Below are positions 10,801 through 19,794 of a stretch of 64,000 bases of DNA, one piece after another. The stretch comes from Terebella lapidaria (Eukaryota; Annelida; Polychaeta; Terebellida; Terebellidae), in contig OX424563.1 in the NCBI GenBank assembly GCA_949152475.1, positions 35,660,120-35,724,119 of the forward strand, written 5' to 3'. Numbering within the stretch: position 1 is the stretch's first letter; each line of letters starts with the position of its first letter. The translations under genes were made by a program, and so were the position numbers. The notes beneath the pieces were generated by a model. The model was given only the letters and a program-made list of their open reading frames with translations, did not search any database and was not told where the DNA came from.

Positions 10801-12725
10801 TTGTCTAGGGTGACGAGTCCGAAAATAACATCCGTTTCGCTCTACGACGCACCGTTTCCGAGATATCGAAGTAAACGAAAAATGCTGACTCGGCAAAAAA
10901 ATTTCGGGTCAAGGCAAAGTTCATCCATAATAACCTTTAGACATGTTTGTGTAGGGTGACGAGTCCGAAAATGACGTCCGTTTCGCTCTACGACGCACCG
11001 TTTCCGAGATATCGACGAAAACGAAAAATCCCGACTCAGCGAAAAAAATTTGGGTCAAGGTCAAAGTTCATCCATAATACCCCTAAGACATGTTTGTCTA
11101 GGTTGAGTGTCCGAAAATAATGTCCGTTTCGCCCTACGACGCACCGTTTCCGAGATATCGAAGAAAAAGAAAAATGCCGACTCGGCAAAAAAAATTTGGG
11201 TCAAGGTCAAAGTTCATCCATAATACCCTTTAGACATGTTTGTCTAGGTCGACGAGTCCGAAAATAACGTCCGTTTCGCTCTACGACGCACCGTTTCCGA
11301 GATATCGAAAAAAAACGGAAAATGCCGACTCGGAAAAAAATTTCGGGTCAAGGTCAAAGTTCATCCATAATACCCTTTAAACATGTTTGTCTAGGGTGAC
11401 GAGTCTGAAAATAACGTCCGTTTCGCTCTACAACGCACCGTTTCCGAGATATGCAATGAGCCTCAAGGATGACTCATCAAAATTGTTTTTGGCCCCTGGG
11501 TCAAAGGTCGTTTGAGGGATTGACCCCGTAATCGATGGGGCTCCTCTGCGACACTATATCAACATATATGTCAAGTTTCAGAATGGTAGCACAAGTACTT
11601 TTCGAGTTATCATCCGGAAACCATTTGACACGAAATTCATCCTCACGGACTAACCGGACCTCGGAGCTGGCTCCAAAACAATAGGGTTCATCTATGTAAT
11701 ATATGTGGTAGCTGGTGAAAATTTCTCGAAGATTCGTCAAGGCGTTCTTGAGTTATCGTCCGGAAACCGAAAAGTGAAAAAAAAAAAGAAAAAAAAAAAA
11801 AGAAAAAAAAAAAAATTCTGACAAAACCATAAGGGCATTTCGTGCCGAAATGCCCTAATGAAATATTCATTAACTCATGTAACTTAGAACACAAATACAT
11901 GTATGTTGTGACATTGGTTTTCAAGTTAGCAGGAATACTGAAACTTGAGTTGAAATGACAAACTGAGCAGAAGAGCCCTTTCACATACCTCTGGGTTGGA
12001 GTTTGAGCCTACAGTCCCATCAGTGCCGAATCCAAGATTGATCTAAGAAAAAACCCAGTGAATTAGACATGAACAATGACAAAGTAGCAGCTCATGTTTC
12101 CTTCCACTTCAGCATACATTCACATGTTTATACGTGTACCAGTATGTTTGAAAATGTTAAAAGGAAACAATCTTTCGAGTGTAAATGGATGATATATTGT
12201 AGGCCTGCACCAGCATTTTGTACACACACATACACCGCCCTGTCAAATCTAAACTTGAATTTAGTCATTTTTGAGAAAGAACGGTTTCTGAGTTTCTTGT
12301 AATGTAACACTGCTTGACCACTATACATGTAATACAACTATAATATAGAAAGACAATTTAGCTAGCTTCCAAAACATCTTCCTGTACCAGAGTGGCATAT
12401 TTTCAATTTACATGTGTGCCGTATGTTTTACAGATACGTCCTTTGAGAAAGATATGACAAAACAAGAACAGCATATTTAAAAGTACATATCTATTGAAAT
12501 GCTTCTTCAAGTTTATACAGATGCTGATTTAGAATGAGGGAAAAATAACCAACAATAACCACCAATACCATTAACTCTGGTAGGTCTTTTACAGGCTTAT
12601 CTCCATTTCATTTGACAGGGAAGTACAGATATACTTCAATCAAACATTGGTCAATGCATTTCTCAAATTCAAGGACAAGACACTTACGGTATCAATGCCT
12701 GTATCCATGATTAACAGCACAGTAC
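4749..12725 (-). CDS. Multi-exon host gene of unknown function (3' end off the left edge)
   Basis: I do not recognise this gene. It is inferred from splice sites and reading phase, not from one long ORF. Candidate exons in order of transcription are 12688-12725, 11989-12042, 9976-10026, 6194-6278, 5222-5962 (or 5991), 4962-5054 and 4749-4871. Five have both a usable acceptor and a strong donor, and most junctions are phase 0. The predicted product is acidic and Ser/Thr-rich, with three 16-residue repeats in the large exon and a Leu/Glu/Gln-rich, probably coiled-coil segment at the visible C-terminal end. Two early mini-exons encode similar peptides (INLGFGTDGTVGSNSNPE and VDLTFGLPGSGDGESLQ), which suggests exon duplication. 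After 4749 the donor GTACAT leads into the satellite, so any further exons lie outside the window. Introns hold the inverted-repeat element and the 147-bp array. The join between the 6194 exon and the large exon is the weakest link. Confidence 0.55.
4962..5054 (-). CDS. Exon of the unknown host gene, acidic segment
   Basis: 93-bp phase-0 exon (31 codons). The donor is a strong CAG|GTCAGT and the acceptor is probably GTGAAG| just before GATCTTTG. The peptide begins DLCLSPTQNDEEFDFDLPTQ and ends ESPPNHSQ. It is acidic and Ser/Pro-rich and looks disordered. Its phase matches both neighbouring exons. Confidence 0.6.
5222..5991 (-). CDS. Large exon of the unknown host gene with 16-residue repeats
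   Basis: Open for about 250 codons on the minus strand up to the donor AAAAG|GTGTGA. An internal Met lies at 5917, but the frame stays open upstream to about 5994. The exon may therefore start at an acceptor at 5962 (CCACAG|GTTACT, phase 0) or at 5991 (phase 1, which would fit the preceding donor). The product is low-complexity, acidic and Thr/Ser/Glu-rich, with three tandem copies of VPTETTNTTETSSVAM at roughly residues 135-185. No signal peptide, membrane segment or known domain is seen. It could be a linker region of a scaffold or a mucin-like segment; neither is proven. Confidence 0.6.
5361..5507. repeat. 48-bp coding minisatellite, three copies
   Basis: Three near-perfect 48-bp tandem copies inside the large exon, each encoding 16 residues on the minus strand. 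The period is a multiple of three, so copy-number change would not break the frame. The copies differ by only one or two bases, which implies recent expansion or homogenisation. Confidence 0.9.
6194..6278 (-). CDS. Possible exon of the unknown host gene
   Basis: 85 bp between an acceptor in CTACTGTCACAGAG| and the donor TCAG|GTAAAGG. The peptide starts MLSLPGSSSQQHPRTGWNAK and ends FTEVLAAS. The entry is phase 0, matching the upstream exon at 9976, and the exit is phase 1. That needs the large exon to use its 5991 acceptor. The LPGS stretch resembles the 9976 exon. Confidence 0.45.
6855..7328 (-). pseudogene. Cysteine-rich (tesmin/CXC-like) protein tail, left arm
   Basis: A 157-codon open stretch. 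Its first half (KLKVLPLSQDDLVQHLHRTQ) matches the KVLPPT...H..R..Q pattern, and its second half has the Cys pattern CGCSTSRPCSTGRCGCLVPQ...CSKFCVCYSGPDCCN. This CxC...RCxC...C...CxC...C-N tail is common at the C-terminus of multi-copy, probably transposon-borne proteins in invertebrate genomes, and resembles tesmin/TSO1-type CXC domains. The N-terminal part of any parent protein is absent, so this is a fragment. Confidence 0.5.
7400..8800 (+). pseudogene. Non-LTR retrotransposon (LINE) reverse-transcriptase relic
   Basis: Broken plus-strand pieces follow the order of a Jockey/CR1-type pol. An upstream piece ends WRKTNVVPV (7570-7610). The RT core has CKVMEHFMVSNVMDHFDEHN and a DFSKTHDRV version of DFSKAFDKV (7640-7900). 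The thumb and C-terminal tail follow at 8160-8790, with THFYKLANGL and a ...PRV end. Compared with a full element, the endonuclease, the 5' part of RT and the FxDD block are missing, and stops and frame changes occur throughout. A 132-bp tandem duplication lies at 8329-8592. Confidence 0.8.
8329..8592. repeat. 132-bp tandem duplication inside the LINE relic
   Basis: 8329-8460 and 8461-8592 are two adjacent copies with no difference seen. The length is 44 codons, but the host sequence is already non-coding. The perfect identity shows that this duplication is much younger than the LINE decay around it. Confidence 0.95.
9196..9540 (+). pseudogene. Cysteine-rich protein tail, right (inverted) arm
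   Basis: Plus-strand partner of the relic at 6855-7328. It keeps KLKVLP, then a NPLLN stretch, then a one-base shift in frame to CSKFRGCILIQDCCNAYTKK, matching CSKF...PDCCNEHTKEE in the left arm. The middle (first CxC block) is deleted, so it is a more degraded copy. Confidence 0.5.
9976..10026 (-). CDS. Mini-exon of the unknown host gene
   Basis: 51 bp, phase 0 in and out. The acceptor follows ...ACATGTTGAAG and the donor CTGCAG|GTCAGTAAG is excellent. It encodes VDLTFGLPGSGDGESLQ, similar in style to the next upstream exon (INLGFGTDG...). Too short to prove on its own, but the shared phase and similar product with its neighbours support it. Confidence 0.5.
10079..11858. mobile_element. Dispersed element carrying a 147-bp tandem array
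   Basis: The left end is TTAACTAGACGTGAAGGCCT followed by GGGGCATTTCG. The right end is a palindrome around GGGCATTTCGTGCCGAAATGCCC (11833-11856). The interior is the 147-bp repeat array, then about 300 bp of unique sequence, then a purine run (11782-11816). A related left-end sequence (TTAACTAGACATCAAGGCCT...GGCATTTCG) occurs at 61211-61250, so the family is dispersed. No transposase is seen; it is probably non-autonomous. Confidence 0.6.
10205..11455. repeat. 147-bp tandem repeat, about 9 units, with DR1-like motifs
   Basis: Spacing of the conserved GTTTCCGAGATATCGA block (10266, 10413, 10560, 10707, 10854, 11000, 11146, 11293, 11440) gives a period of 146-147 bp. Each unit also has GCCGACTCGGC and a TCAAGGTCAAAG(G/T)TCA block. 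Three units read AGGTCAAAGGTCA, a perfect direct repeat of AGGTCA spaced by one base; most of the others read AGGTCAAAGTTCA. Confidence 0.95.
11989..12042 (-). CDS. Mini-exon of the unknown host gene
   Basis: 54 bp, phase 0, with a textbook acceptor (GGTTTTTTCTTAG|) and donor (GAG|GTATGTG). It encodes INLGFGTDGTVGSNSNPE. It reads in phase from the exon at 12688 (...MDTGIDT|INLGFG...). Confidence 0.6.
12043..12687. other. Intron-like unassigned stretch
   Basis: AT-rich sequence between two candidate exons. No repeat, long ORF or RNA-like structure was recognised. Confidence 0.5.
12688..12725 (-). CDS. First visible exon of the unknown host gene
   Basis: The donor ACC|GTAAGTG is strong. The reading phase that continues into the 11989 exon gives ...TVLLIMDTGIDT. 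It may be internal (acceptor TTTGTAG| at 12725) or may be the first coding exon starting at the Met at 12708 (MDTGIDT...). I could not find an exon farther upstream. Confidence 0.45.
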
Positions 12726-13004
12726 CTACAAACTCTGAAATTAATCAATTCAATGTTGGTATCAATACATGCAAAGTATGTATATATTACTGTATATTAC
12801 ATGCCTACATGTATATATGATATTGAAAAGGTTGTTAGCACCATGGTCCTGGGATTCGAACAGTCACATCAGGGGATTTGGAGGCACCAACTCTTTTAGT
12901 TTCAAAAAGTTTTATACCAAATGGAAACCAATAAATATTCAAACTGATCAGACAATCTGAAACAAAGTTATAGGCGAAAATAATTTGAGGTTTTGTGCTG
13001 AACT

Positions 13005-13084
13005 AGAAATGACTATTTATTTCGAACCTCATTCCTACCCCCGAAGGGAATACGGTACCAAATAAATAGTCATTTCTAGGACTA
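13005..13084. mobile_element. 80-bp hairpin MITE with 8-bp target duplication
   Basis: The arms AGAAATGACTATTTATTT and its reverse complement enclose a ~40-bp loop. GCTGAACT lies directly on both sides (12997-13004 and 13085-13092), as expected for an 8-bp target duplication (hAT- or P-like). Confidence 0.65.
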
Positions 13085-13136
13085 GCTGAACTTGAGTAAC
13101 TTGACATCAAGGTGTGCAGTATCTTGTGTACCGGTA

Positions 13137-14364
13137 ATCTAAATTCGAGCAAGGCTACCGGTTTAGATCAGCTGTCCCCAAAGTTTGTTGAAGATGGTGC
13201 CGAGCTCATTTCTAAACCCCTTACCCATATTCTAAATTTATAACTTTCTTCAGGACAATCTACACACATGTATGTCAACGATATTGCCTCAGCTGTTCAA
13301 TGTAAACTGCTACTTTATGCAAATGACTCAGCCCTAATAGTGGCAGATCGGAATCCTGAGGCTATCCAACATAGATTATCAAGGGAATTGGAATCAGTCA
13401 GGGAATGGCTGATTGATAATAAGCTCTTCCTACATCTCGGTAAAACTGAGTCCATTCTCTTCGCCACGAAGAGAATACTCGTCAAAACTAAATCCATTCA
13501 GGTGCAATGTGCTGGCAATAATTTAACATGTCAACAGCATGTTAAATACCTGGGCATTACTTTAGATCAATCCCTCAGTGGGGAAAGCATAGTTGACAAT
13601 ACATGTATAGTTAAAAAGTCCAATGCTAAACTCAAGTTTCACTATCGGCAGGCAAATCACGTGTCACGAGAAATGAAGAAACTACTTGTATCTGCCCTAA
13701 TTCAGAGTCACTATGACTATGTCAGCATATCATGGTATTCTGGATTGACCAAAATGCTCCAAGATAGACTACAGGTTTCCCAGAATAAACTTAGGTACAT
13801 TCTAAGCGAACTGGCCAGAATCCATATTGGTGCTGCAGAGTTCAGGCAGGAAGGTATGTTATACTGTACCAATGAGTAAGCGTGTTATCCAGTTGAAGCT
13901 CAACCTATGGTTTTCAAAATTTTAAATGGTCTCGTCCCTAAGTTCCTAACTCAAGGCTTCAACTACTCTAGTTTTTAATATTCAATAAATACAAGATCCA
14001 GTGCATTTTCTCTGCAGGTACCTCATGTTAAATCAAACGGTGAATCCACTTTTATAGCTACTGGTATCCAGGCCTGGAATTGTCTTCCTGCTGGTATAGA
14101 TACCACCCAATCTTTGTTAAGTTTTAGAAAGCTGTTAGAGTTCATCTTTTTAATCAATCTTTTTAATAAAGTCACTTACCAGGAACAACAAACTCTTACA
14201 TACGGTTAATTTACGGTTAATTCTTATGTGGTCTATTGTTCTAGTTGTCATAATTCCTAGTCATATTATTTACACAGGCTGTTTCAACGTTAAATGTATA
14301 TTTTTTTCATTATTGTTATTATTATAATTTTTTCAGTGTTTAAATTATTTACATGTTTAAACTA

Positions 14365-14416
<52 letters not shown>

Positions 14417-14425
14417 GGCCCAAGT
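13137..14425 (+). pseudogene. LINE (CR1/L2-like) relic with internal deletion
   Basis: 13140-13255 encodes SSKATGLDQLSPKFVEDGAE... and ISKPLTHILNL, the start of an RT domain. The palm is then deleted, and from 13268 a 203-codon stretch encodes YVNDIASAVQCKLLLYANDS (a YADD-type block with N in place of the first D). WLIDNKLFLHLGKTESILF, KYLGITLDQSLSGESIV and the thumb follow. The C-terminus continues in broken frames to about 14160, and the 3' end finishes in a (TTA)n tract (14361-14418), as many CR1/L2-type elements do. It is dead: the endonuclease and most of the RT palm are absent and there are later stops. Confidence 0.85.
14361..14418. repeat. (TTA)n microsatellite
   Basis: About 18 trinucleotide units at the 3' end of the LINE relic. 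Confidence 0.95.
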
Positions 14426-14541
14426 ATCATATCCTGCGCCTTCCTCTATATTCAATAAGGATTAAAAAGGTGTGAGCAGATTAAATGGTATGTTTTCAGT
14501 GGACGAGTATTATTAAGGAGCAGTGTATGGTACTTGGGCCA
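14416..14541. mobile_element. Small hairpin element abutting the (TTA)n tract
   Basis: TGGCCCAAGTATCATA at 14416 and TATGGTACTTGGGCCA at 14526-14541 are inverted, with one mismatch. ATTATT-type sequence lies on both sides. Probably a MITE inserted in the trinucleotide tail. Confidence 0.45.
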
Positions 14542-14608
14542 TTATTATTTACATGTTTACAAAACCACATTTACAAGTTTATACAGTGTATAGTCTAGTC
14601 TTTATTTA

Positions 14609-14921
14609 GCCCCAGACGGCTCTACCTACTCTAAATATCGGTTTGGTTGAGTCGACCAAACCGATATTTAGAGTACGAGCCATCCGTCCTAAATTCGCCG
14701 CATCTAAAAATTCGCCAACTTGATATTATCAGAACTCAGAAGCTCGTTTTGTCGAAAATAAATTACTGGAACAAGATTGGATATCAGCATGTCGATTGCA
14801 TGACAATCGAACTTGTTAGTTTCATTTACATTGCAAGGCCTGAAATCTGAAATCCACGTTGGCGAATTTGGGGATGCGGCGAATTTAGGACGGATGGCTC
14901 GTAGGTGGAGCCGTCTGGGGC
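14609..14921. mobile_element. Palindromic MITE with TA target duplication
   Basis: The termini GCCCCAGACGGCTC and its reverse complement are flanked by TA on both sides. The inner arms 14676-14705 (CGAGCCATCCGTCC...) and 14873-14900 are also inverted. The TA target suggests a Tc1/mariner-like parent. A second, even smaller palindrome is inserted in the left arm. Confidence 0.75.
14629..14673. mobile_element. 45-bp perfect palindrome inserted in a MITE arm
   Basis: CTCTAAATATCGGTTTGGT and its reverse complement around a 7-bp centre, bounded by TA (14627-14628 and 14674-14675). The matching position in the right arm (GGCTCGTAGGTGG) lacks it, so it is an insertion with a TA duplication. Confidence 0.75.
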
Positions 14922-15119
14922 TAAGCCCAAGCTCCGCGTCACTTGGACTGTCTGGGGCTAGTCTTTATTAAGCCATGGCTGTCATGTAGTATTCTCGGAC
15001 CACAATGGAACCAAGTGTTTTACACTTTTTTGTGTTATCCTGGTTTATTATGCCTGTCCATATTTATATGTCATATATTTATGTATGTTGCATTTTAAAC
15101 CGTATAAATCAAATCAAAC

Positions 15120-16135
15120 GGGGACTGGACAACTCGGCTCAGGGACAACTCGGCCAGGACAGCTCGGCCCAGGCTGGACAACTCGGCCAGGACAAGTCGG
15201 CCCAGCTCGTCCCACTGATTGGACAACTCGTCCCGCTGATTGTACGGCTGACTGGAGACGGCTCAGGTGTCGCAGTGGGGGCGGAGGGAGGGGCATGAGT
15301 ATTCAGTGAGACAGCCTATACATGTAGCTGTGTCAACTGGGCAATATGACTGAATTGCAATCACATTTGAACAAATTAATGAAACAGTCACGGTCAAATT
15401 AACGAACAAAGGTGGTAAAGTTATAGAGCTCCACATGTCTGTGATCTGGATTGTAGCTTCCCATTGTGTTTAATAGAACTCGGAAATCTGCTAACCTTAT
15501 CCAATATCTACTTGGCAATCAGTGTCAAGTTGTCAACCGACCATGGAGACAATAGTTAGGTCACAGACTACTTGATTACTGCCGGTGCAACCAAGTCTGT
15601 AAGCCCCACTATTGTAGGTTTTCGTTGTGAATTAAAGGTGAAATATGCGCAACATGTATAATGCTATACATGTTAAAAATTTATCGTATTAATTCTTAGT
15701 TTCCATATTATTTCCTTCCATATTTAGGCCCCCTATAAGTTTATTGAAATTTCCGCATATACGGGCATGTTGTTTCAATTATAGATAACTAATAAAGACA
15801 CGCAACATAGAGTGGATATATATTATATATTATTTATAAGTATATATCTCGATTACAAAATATTCTTGGATATATAGTGGATATTCATCTTATTTATTAT
15901 TTGTAAGTATATAGATCTATCATTTGAAAATTACTATTCTGCAATCGTTGAGCGCGATCACTAAAGGTTGTCACTCAGTAATTGAACCGTAACATCACAC
16001 TACAGTCAAGTGAGCGGCGGGCCGACTTGTCTCATCAGCCCGGGCCGAGTGGTCCAATGCCATTGGCCGAGCTGTCTTTTCCGGGCCGACTTGTCCAGGT
16101 CCGAGTTGTCTTTGGGCCGAGCTGTCATGCAGTCC
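15120..16135. mobile_element. Non-autonomous DNA transposon with inverted subterminal repeats
   Basis: 15120-15245 has five to six degenerate copies of GGACAACTCGGCC in direct order. 16010-16135 has the reverse complement (GGCCGAGTTGTCC type). The ends are GGACTGGACA and, on the other strand, GGACTGCATGACA. AATCAAAC flanks both ends (15112-15119 and 16136-16143), an 8-bp target duplication (10 bp with one mismatch if GG/AG is counted). The ~750-bp interior has no coding sequence. The length of the target duplication fits hAT, P or MuDR-type parents. Confidence 0.8.
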
Positions 16136-16539
16136 AATCAAACAGGCTAAATTCAAATTACCGTATTATCGCTCATTGTTCAATTACTATTTATGGAGTT
16201 CTGCTTGATCCGAGCGAATTAATTTAAGGTATAGAACCACAGGACAATAATGACAATATCAACACTGATTAGCATTAGTATTGTTTGTGTCAGAACTAGA
16301 TCTACCGGGGCACGGCAGGGAATAGATCTATATATGTTGGGAAAATATGTGAAAGCGGTTTATTTTGTTTACTTCCGGTGCTGGGCAAGCACAGTGATCC
16401 CGCAGCACGCAAAAACCACTTCCATCATTTGTAATTTCCGAAAAAAAAATTTTACCAGAATAATTGTTTATCTCTATCAGTTTGACAATATCAAATAGAG
16501 TAGATCTATGTAACCCTACATTTTTTTTCAAAACATATC

Positions 16540-17340
16540 CTCATAACTTCGGTCAATTTTCTAGGATGACACGGTGACGGTGTCAGGCTAGGCCGGGGGA
16601 CCTATATATGGCAAGGAAATACTGTCATAATTTCGAAATCTGGATTCCCCACCAATTAACGTTGTTCATACGCAAAATCGTCATATTACCCTCTTCTGAC
16701 GATGTGAGATGAGACCATGACGGTCTGTTTTGGAAGAATGGAGATCAACCGGAAGGACTTAACGAGTTACCTCCTGGAATTTTAAAGGGCCACTGTATGG
16801 GATTCGGCTTTTAGGGGATTTCCAAGATTTTTCTCCCGACGCTTCTATTTATAGAACAAAACGTCAGATGACGTTTTTGGCCTAGGATCTCTGCCGAGTC
16901 GACCTGGGCTGATCTGACAATTGGCTCGGCAGTGATTCTGGGTCAAAAACGTAATCTGACCTTTTGTTCTATAAATAGAAGCGTCGGGAGAAAAATCTTG
17001 GAAATCCCCTAAAAGCCGAATCCCATACAGTGGCCCTTTAAATAAACCCTATTAAACAAGCTAAAATTTTGAGCGAGGTATTCCAGAAAGGATGATGACC
17101 TGAGAAGATCATCCGTCGAAAAGGGATGGTGCATCAAGTACTTGGAATCCAATCACTGAATTTTGGTAAAAAGGTTAGACCGGTGGCCGAAAGTTGTAGT
17201 ACCTCTAAAAGTTTGTGCCAGCTGCCCTACCAGCCAGCGCTGGTGGATCCCGACCCGGGAAGGGTGAAGCCATATGCGGCCTCGGTAGTAGGCGATGTCG
17301 ACGCGGACGAAGGTGCAGACGGTTATTACTTAAATCTCGA
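16540..17340 (-). mobile_element. Fossil Ty3/Gypsy fragment (3' LTR edge and adjacent internal region)
   Basis: GCAAAATCGTCATATTACCC at 16673 and the sequence to about 17340 match, with clear divergence, the LTR/PPT border and adjacent non-coding internal region of the young element (47710-48180). The shared blocks include TTTTGGAAGAATGG, AAACAAGCTAAAATTTTGA and AGTACCTCTAAAA. Same orientation as the other two copies. It is broken, old, and carries a hairpin insertion (16786-17037). Confidence 0.7.
16786..17037. mobile_element. 252-bp hairpin MITE with TTAA target
   Basis: Near-perfect inverted arms of about 110 bp start AGGGCCACTGTATGGGATTC. They are flanked by TTAA at 16782-16785 and 17038-17041, typical of piggyBac- or Kolobok-type targets. 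It interrupts the Gypsy fragment. Confidence 0.85.
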
Positions 17341-18025
17341 TCTGCACCCCTACACCCTAGGACCTGCAACTTGCCGATTTTCTTGTATATCTGACAATTT
17401 AGAAAATTATGTGGCGATTTTGTCCAAAGATTGCAATTGGAGCTTGGCTTACCAGTATGTGTGCGCATGCGCGTGGGATGGACGTGTTTCTCGTTTGCTC
17501 CTGAAAATCTTCAAGAAAACCGAAGAAAATTAATCATGTTACATAAAATATCATCATTTTATGAGGGAAATTCATACAGAGATCATACGGAGCAAAAACA
17601 AGAACTGTACAGCTGTACACGGTCTGCTTATGAGACTTTTTCGTGATCTCGGCACACCCGAGGAAAATCACGAGACTCAGACTCCAAAACTGTTTGAAAA
17701 CATTTTAAATCTTATTTCAACAGACCCTGGACATTGAATCCTAATTCAAGAAATCCTGGACGTTGTATCCTTTGTCATAAGCTGTTACGAATTCAGTACA
17801 TCATACAAAACAGCAAATCGTCACTGTAGGCCTGACACAGGTGGGAGGCCCCAAAGCTGCTGACCTGCTGTCATCCAGACACATGTAACTGTACCAATAA
17901 TGGAATTCAAAGGCACTATCAACTATATCAGTGAGTGAACTATGATGTACTACCAGGTAGGCAGCCTACGAGCTGCTGACCAGGGAACTACGCCATACTA
18001 CACTGCAGCTATCTACTGAGCATAT
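17341..18025. other. Unassigned stretch
   Basis: No domain, repeat or structural RNA was recognised. Several short ORFs overlap without support. Confidence 0.4.
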
Positions 18026-18660
18026 GTAACGTTTGACGCCCGCTACCTATGACGCAAGCACCCCGCGCTGAGGCACGGTCACGGCGTGATTACTGAAACT
18101 ACAACCAGGTAACAGTTCGTCCGGACGAATCCGGCCGTCATACATCACACCATAACACATCATAGACATACAAAATACATTATACATCAGTTATGGTAAT
18201 GTAGCCCGTTGTGTGGAGCCTGAAACGCCATGGGAGCGGCGCCCCAGAACCCACGCACTTGGGCGTGTTGCTGGCCGTGTCCCACCATCCCAGGGCGAGA
18301 GACTGGTGATCACAGGGCAAGCCCCGAATCAGCACAGTCCCCCTCCTGCGCCCCCAATTGGAAATCGTCCCCGAGGCCTTACTGGCCCACTTCTAGCCGG
18401 ACAAAGGGACGTGGATTTCATGGCCGAGACCTCCATCATCCTCTCGAGTTGCCAGCTCTAAGACAACTCCGGGCTGGCAGTATTTATACCACCAGCACAC
18501 GAGAGACAAGGGATGATGTAAGACTATTGTTCAGTATAGTAGAGCGAGAGAAAGACGGTGGGTTGCCGTGGCAACACACGAGCTTCGAACAGAAGCGGCC
18601 AAAACAAGAATAGTGTTAACAACAAATTTCCTGCCGCGATATTTGGGCAAAATCGCCACA
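18026..18660 (-). repeat. LTR of the old Ty3/Gypsy copy
   Basis: Begins TGTAACGTTTGACG and ends GGGCAAAATCGCCACA in plus coordinates. It shares the CCAGGTAACAG, GTTGCCGTGGCAAC and GGCAAAATCGCCACA blocks with the 735-bp LTRs of the young element. It is about 635 bp and diverged. Confidence 0.75.
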
Positions 18661-19622
18661 TTACCCCCTTCTTACAATGTTGGTCCTCAACATGCTCCGC
18701 CTACGCCCAAAACCTGCCGAAACACGACGGAGGCATCACATGACATAACCGAAAAAAGCAAGGTGAGCAGTACCCAAAAGTCACGGTGCAATGCAGTGGC
18801 ACGCATGCGTCTGGAGACAGGCGATGTGAAACCCATCCCTGACTGCCCTTGCGTGTCCGAACCGAATTCCTTATCATCCAGGCCAGGTTGGACTGCAGAT
18901 TGCTCGGCATCAACCTGTTCGGCCCAGGATACGAAAGTCTTGCCAGTAAGCCGACCCGATTCCGGTGCTGCAGAACCCAGGACTCTCGCCGGGTACGGTG
19001 TTCGGACGACCGAGGTCATCTGGACGTGTTTCCGGACAAGATCCCTCATCCGTTACAAAAGATGTGGGCATCTTCTCCTTCGAATGTATCTCGAGCTCTA
19101 CAGCAAGGGAACCCCCCGCATCAACATCCATCATCTTCTCCGTGCGTGGAAGAGAGTCCGGATGTAGCAACTGCTCAGCACCTAGCTGCGCTATGGCGGT
19201 GTTGAGCACGTCACCAACGACGTGGTCGATCTTGCTGATCACACTCTCGGTGTCGTCCTGTCGTCACAGGACCCATGACGCTACCCATCTCAGAGACAGC
19301 TGTGCGGCCATCATCCTCAGGGCGTGGGCATCCCGAAAGTGTGCTACTGCTCTCGAGGGACTCATCCCTGGTCGTAACCTCGCGGTCACTATCCGAGGGA
19401 AACCTCCCACCCATACTTTCCCTGTTCTGACATGACGAGTGCTCTAGTCGCTTGTAAGCACTGGGGGTCAAGATCCGCAGATCTGTCTCCACCAGTGCCG
19501 AGCTCTCGAATGACCAGCTTTTGCTGGCTACATCGCTTATACAGCAGAGATACTGCAGCTATTCTACACGTGCAGCCTTGTATAGTGCGTCTTCGTGGAA
19601 ACGTCTATTCTTAGCATCAATA

Positions 19623-19794
19623 GGGTCTGTAAGTCTCGTGCCGTCACGGTGTGATTCTGGGGACCAACAAACATACACCTTTTGTTAAATATGAGTAGAA
19701 CACCAGTTAGAACTCAAATTATTCAGGCAATACAAAAGGTGTATGTTTGTTGGTCCCCAGAATCACACCGTGACGGCACGAGACTTACAGACCC
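19623..19794. mobile_element. 172-bp perfect-arm hairpin MITE inside the old Gypsy copy
   Basis: Arms of 63 bp with no mismatch (start GGGTCTGTAAGTCTCGTGCC) around a ~45-bp loop, flanked by TA on both sides. The identical arms point to a recent insertion, and the TA target to a mariner-like parent. Confidence 0.85.

Noticed and set aside
12845-12870. tRNA gene suggested by a B-box-like GTTCGAATCCC (minus strand)
   Set aside because: No matching A box, acceptor stem or 70-75-bp cloverleaf around it.
18687-19500. Overlapping ORFs in the old Gypsy 3' region as genes
   Set aside because: Several frames are open on both strands because of GC-rich sequence. None has a domain, and they lie in a non-coding part of a broken element.
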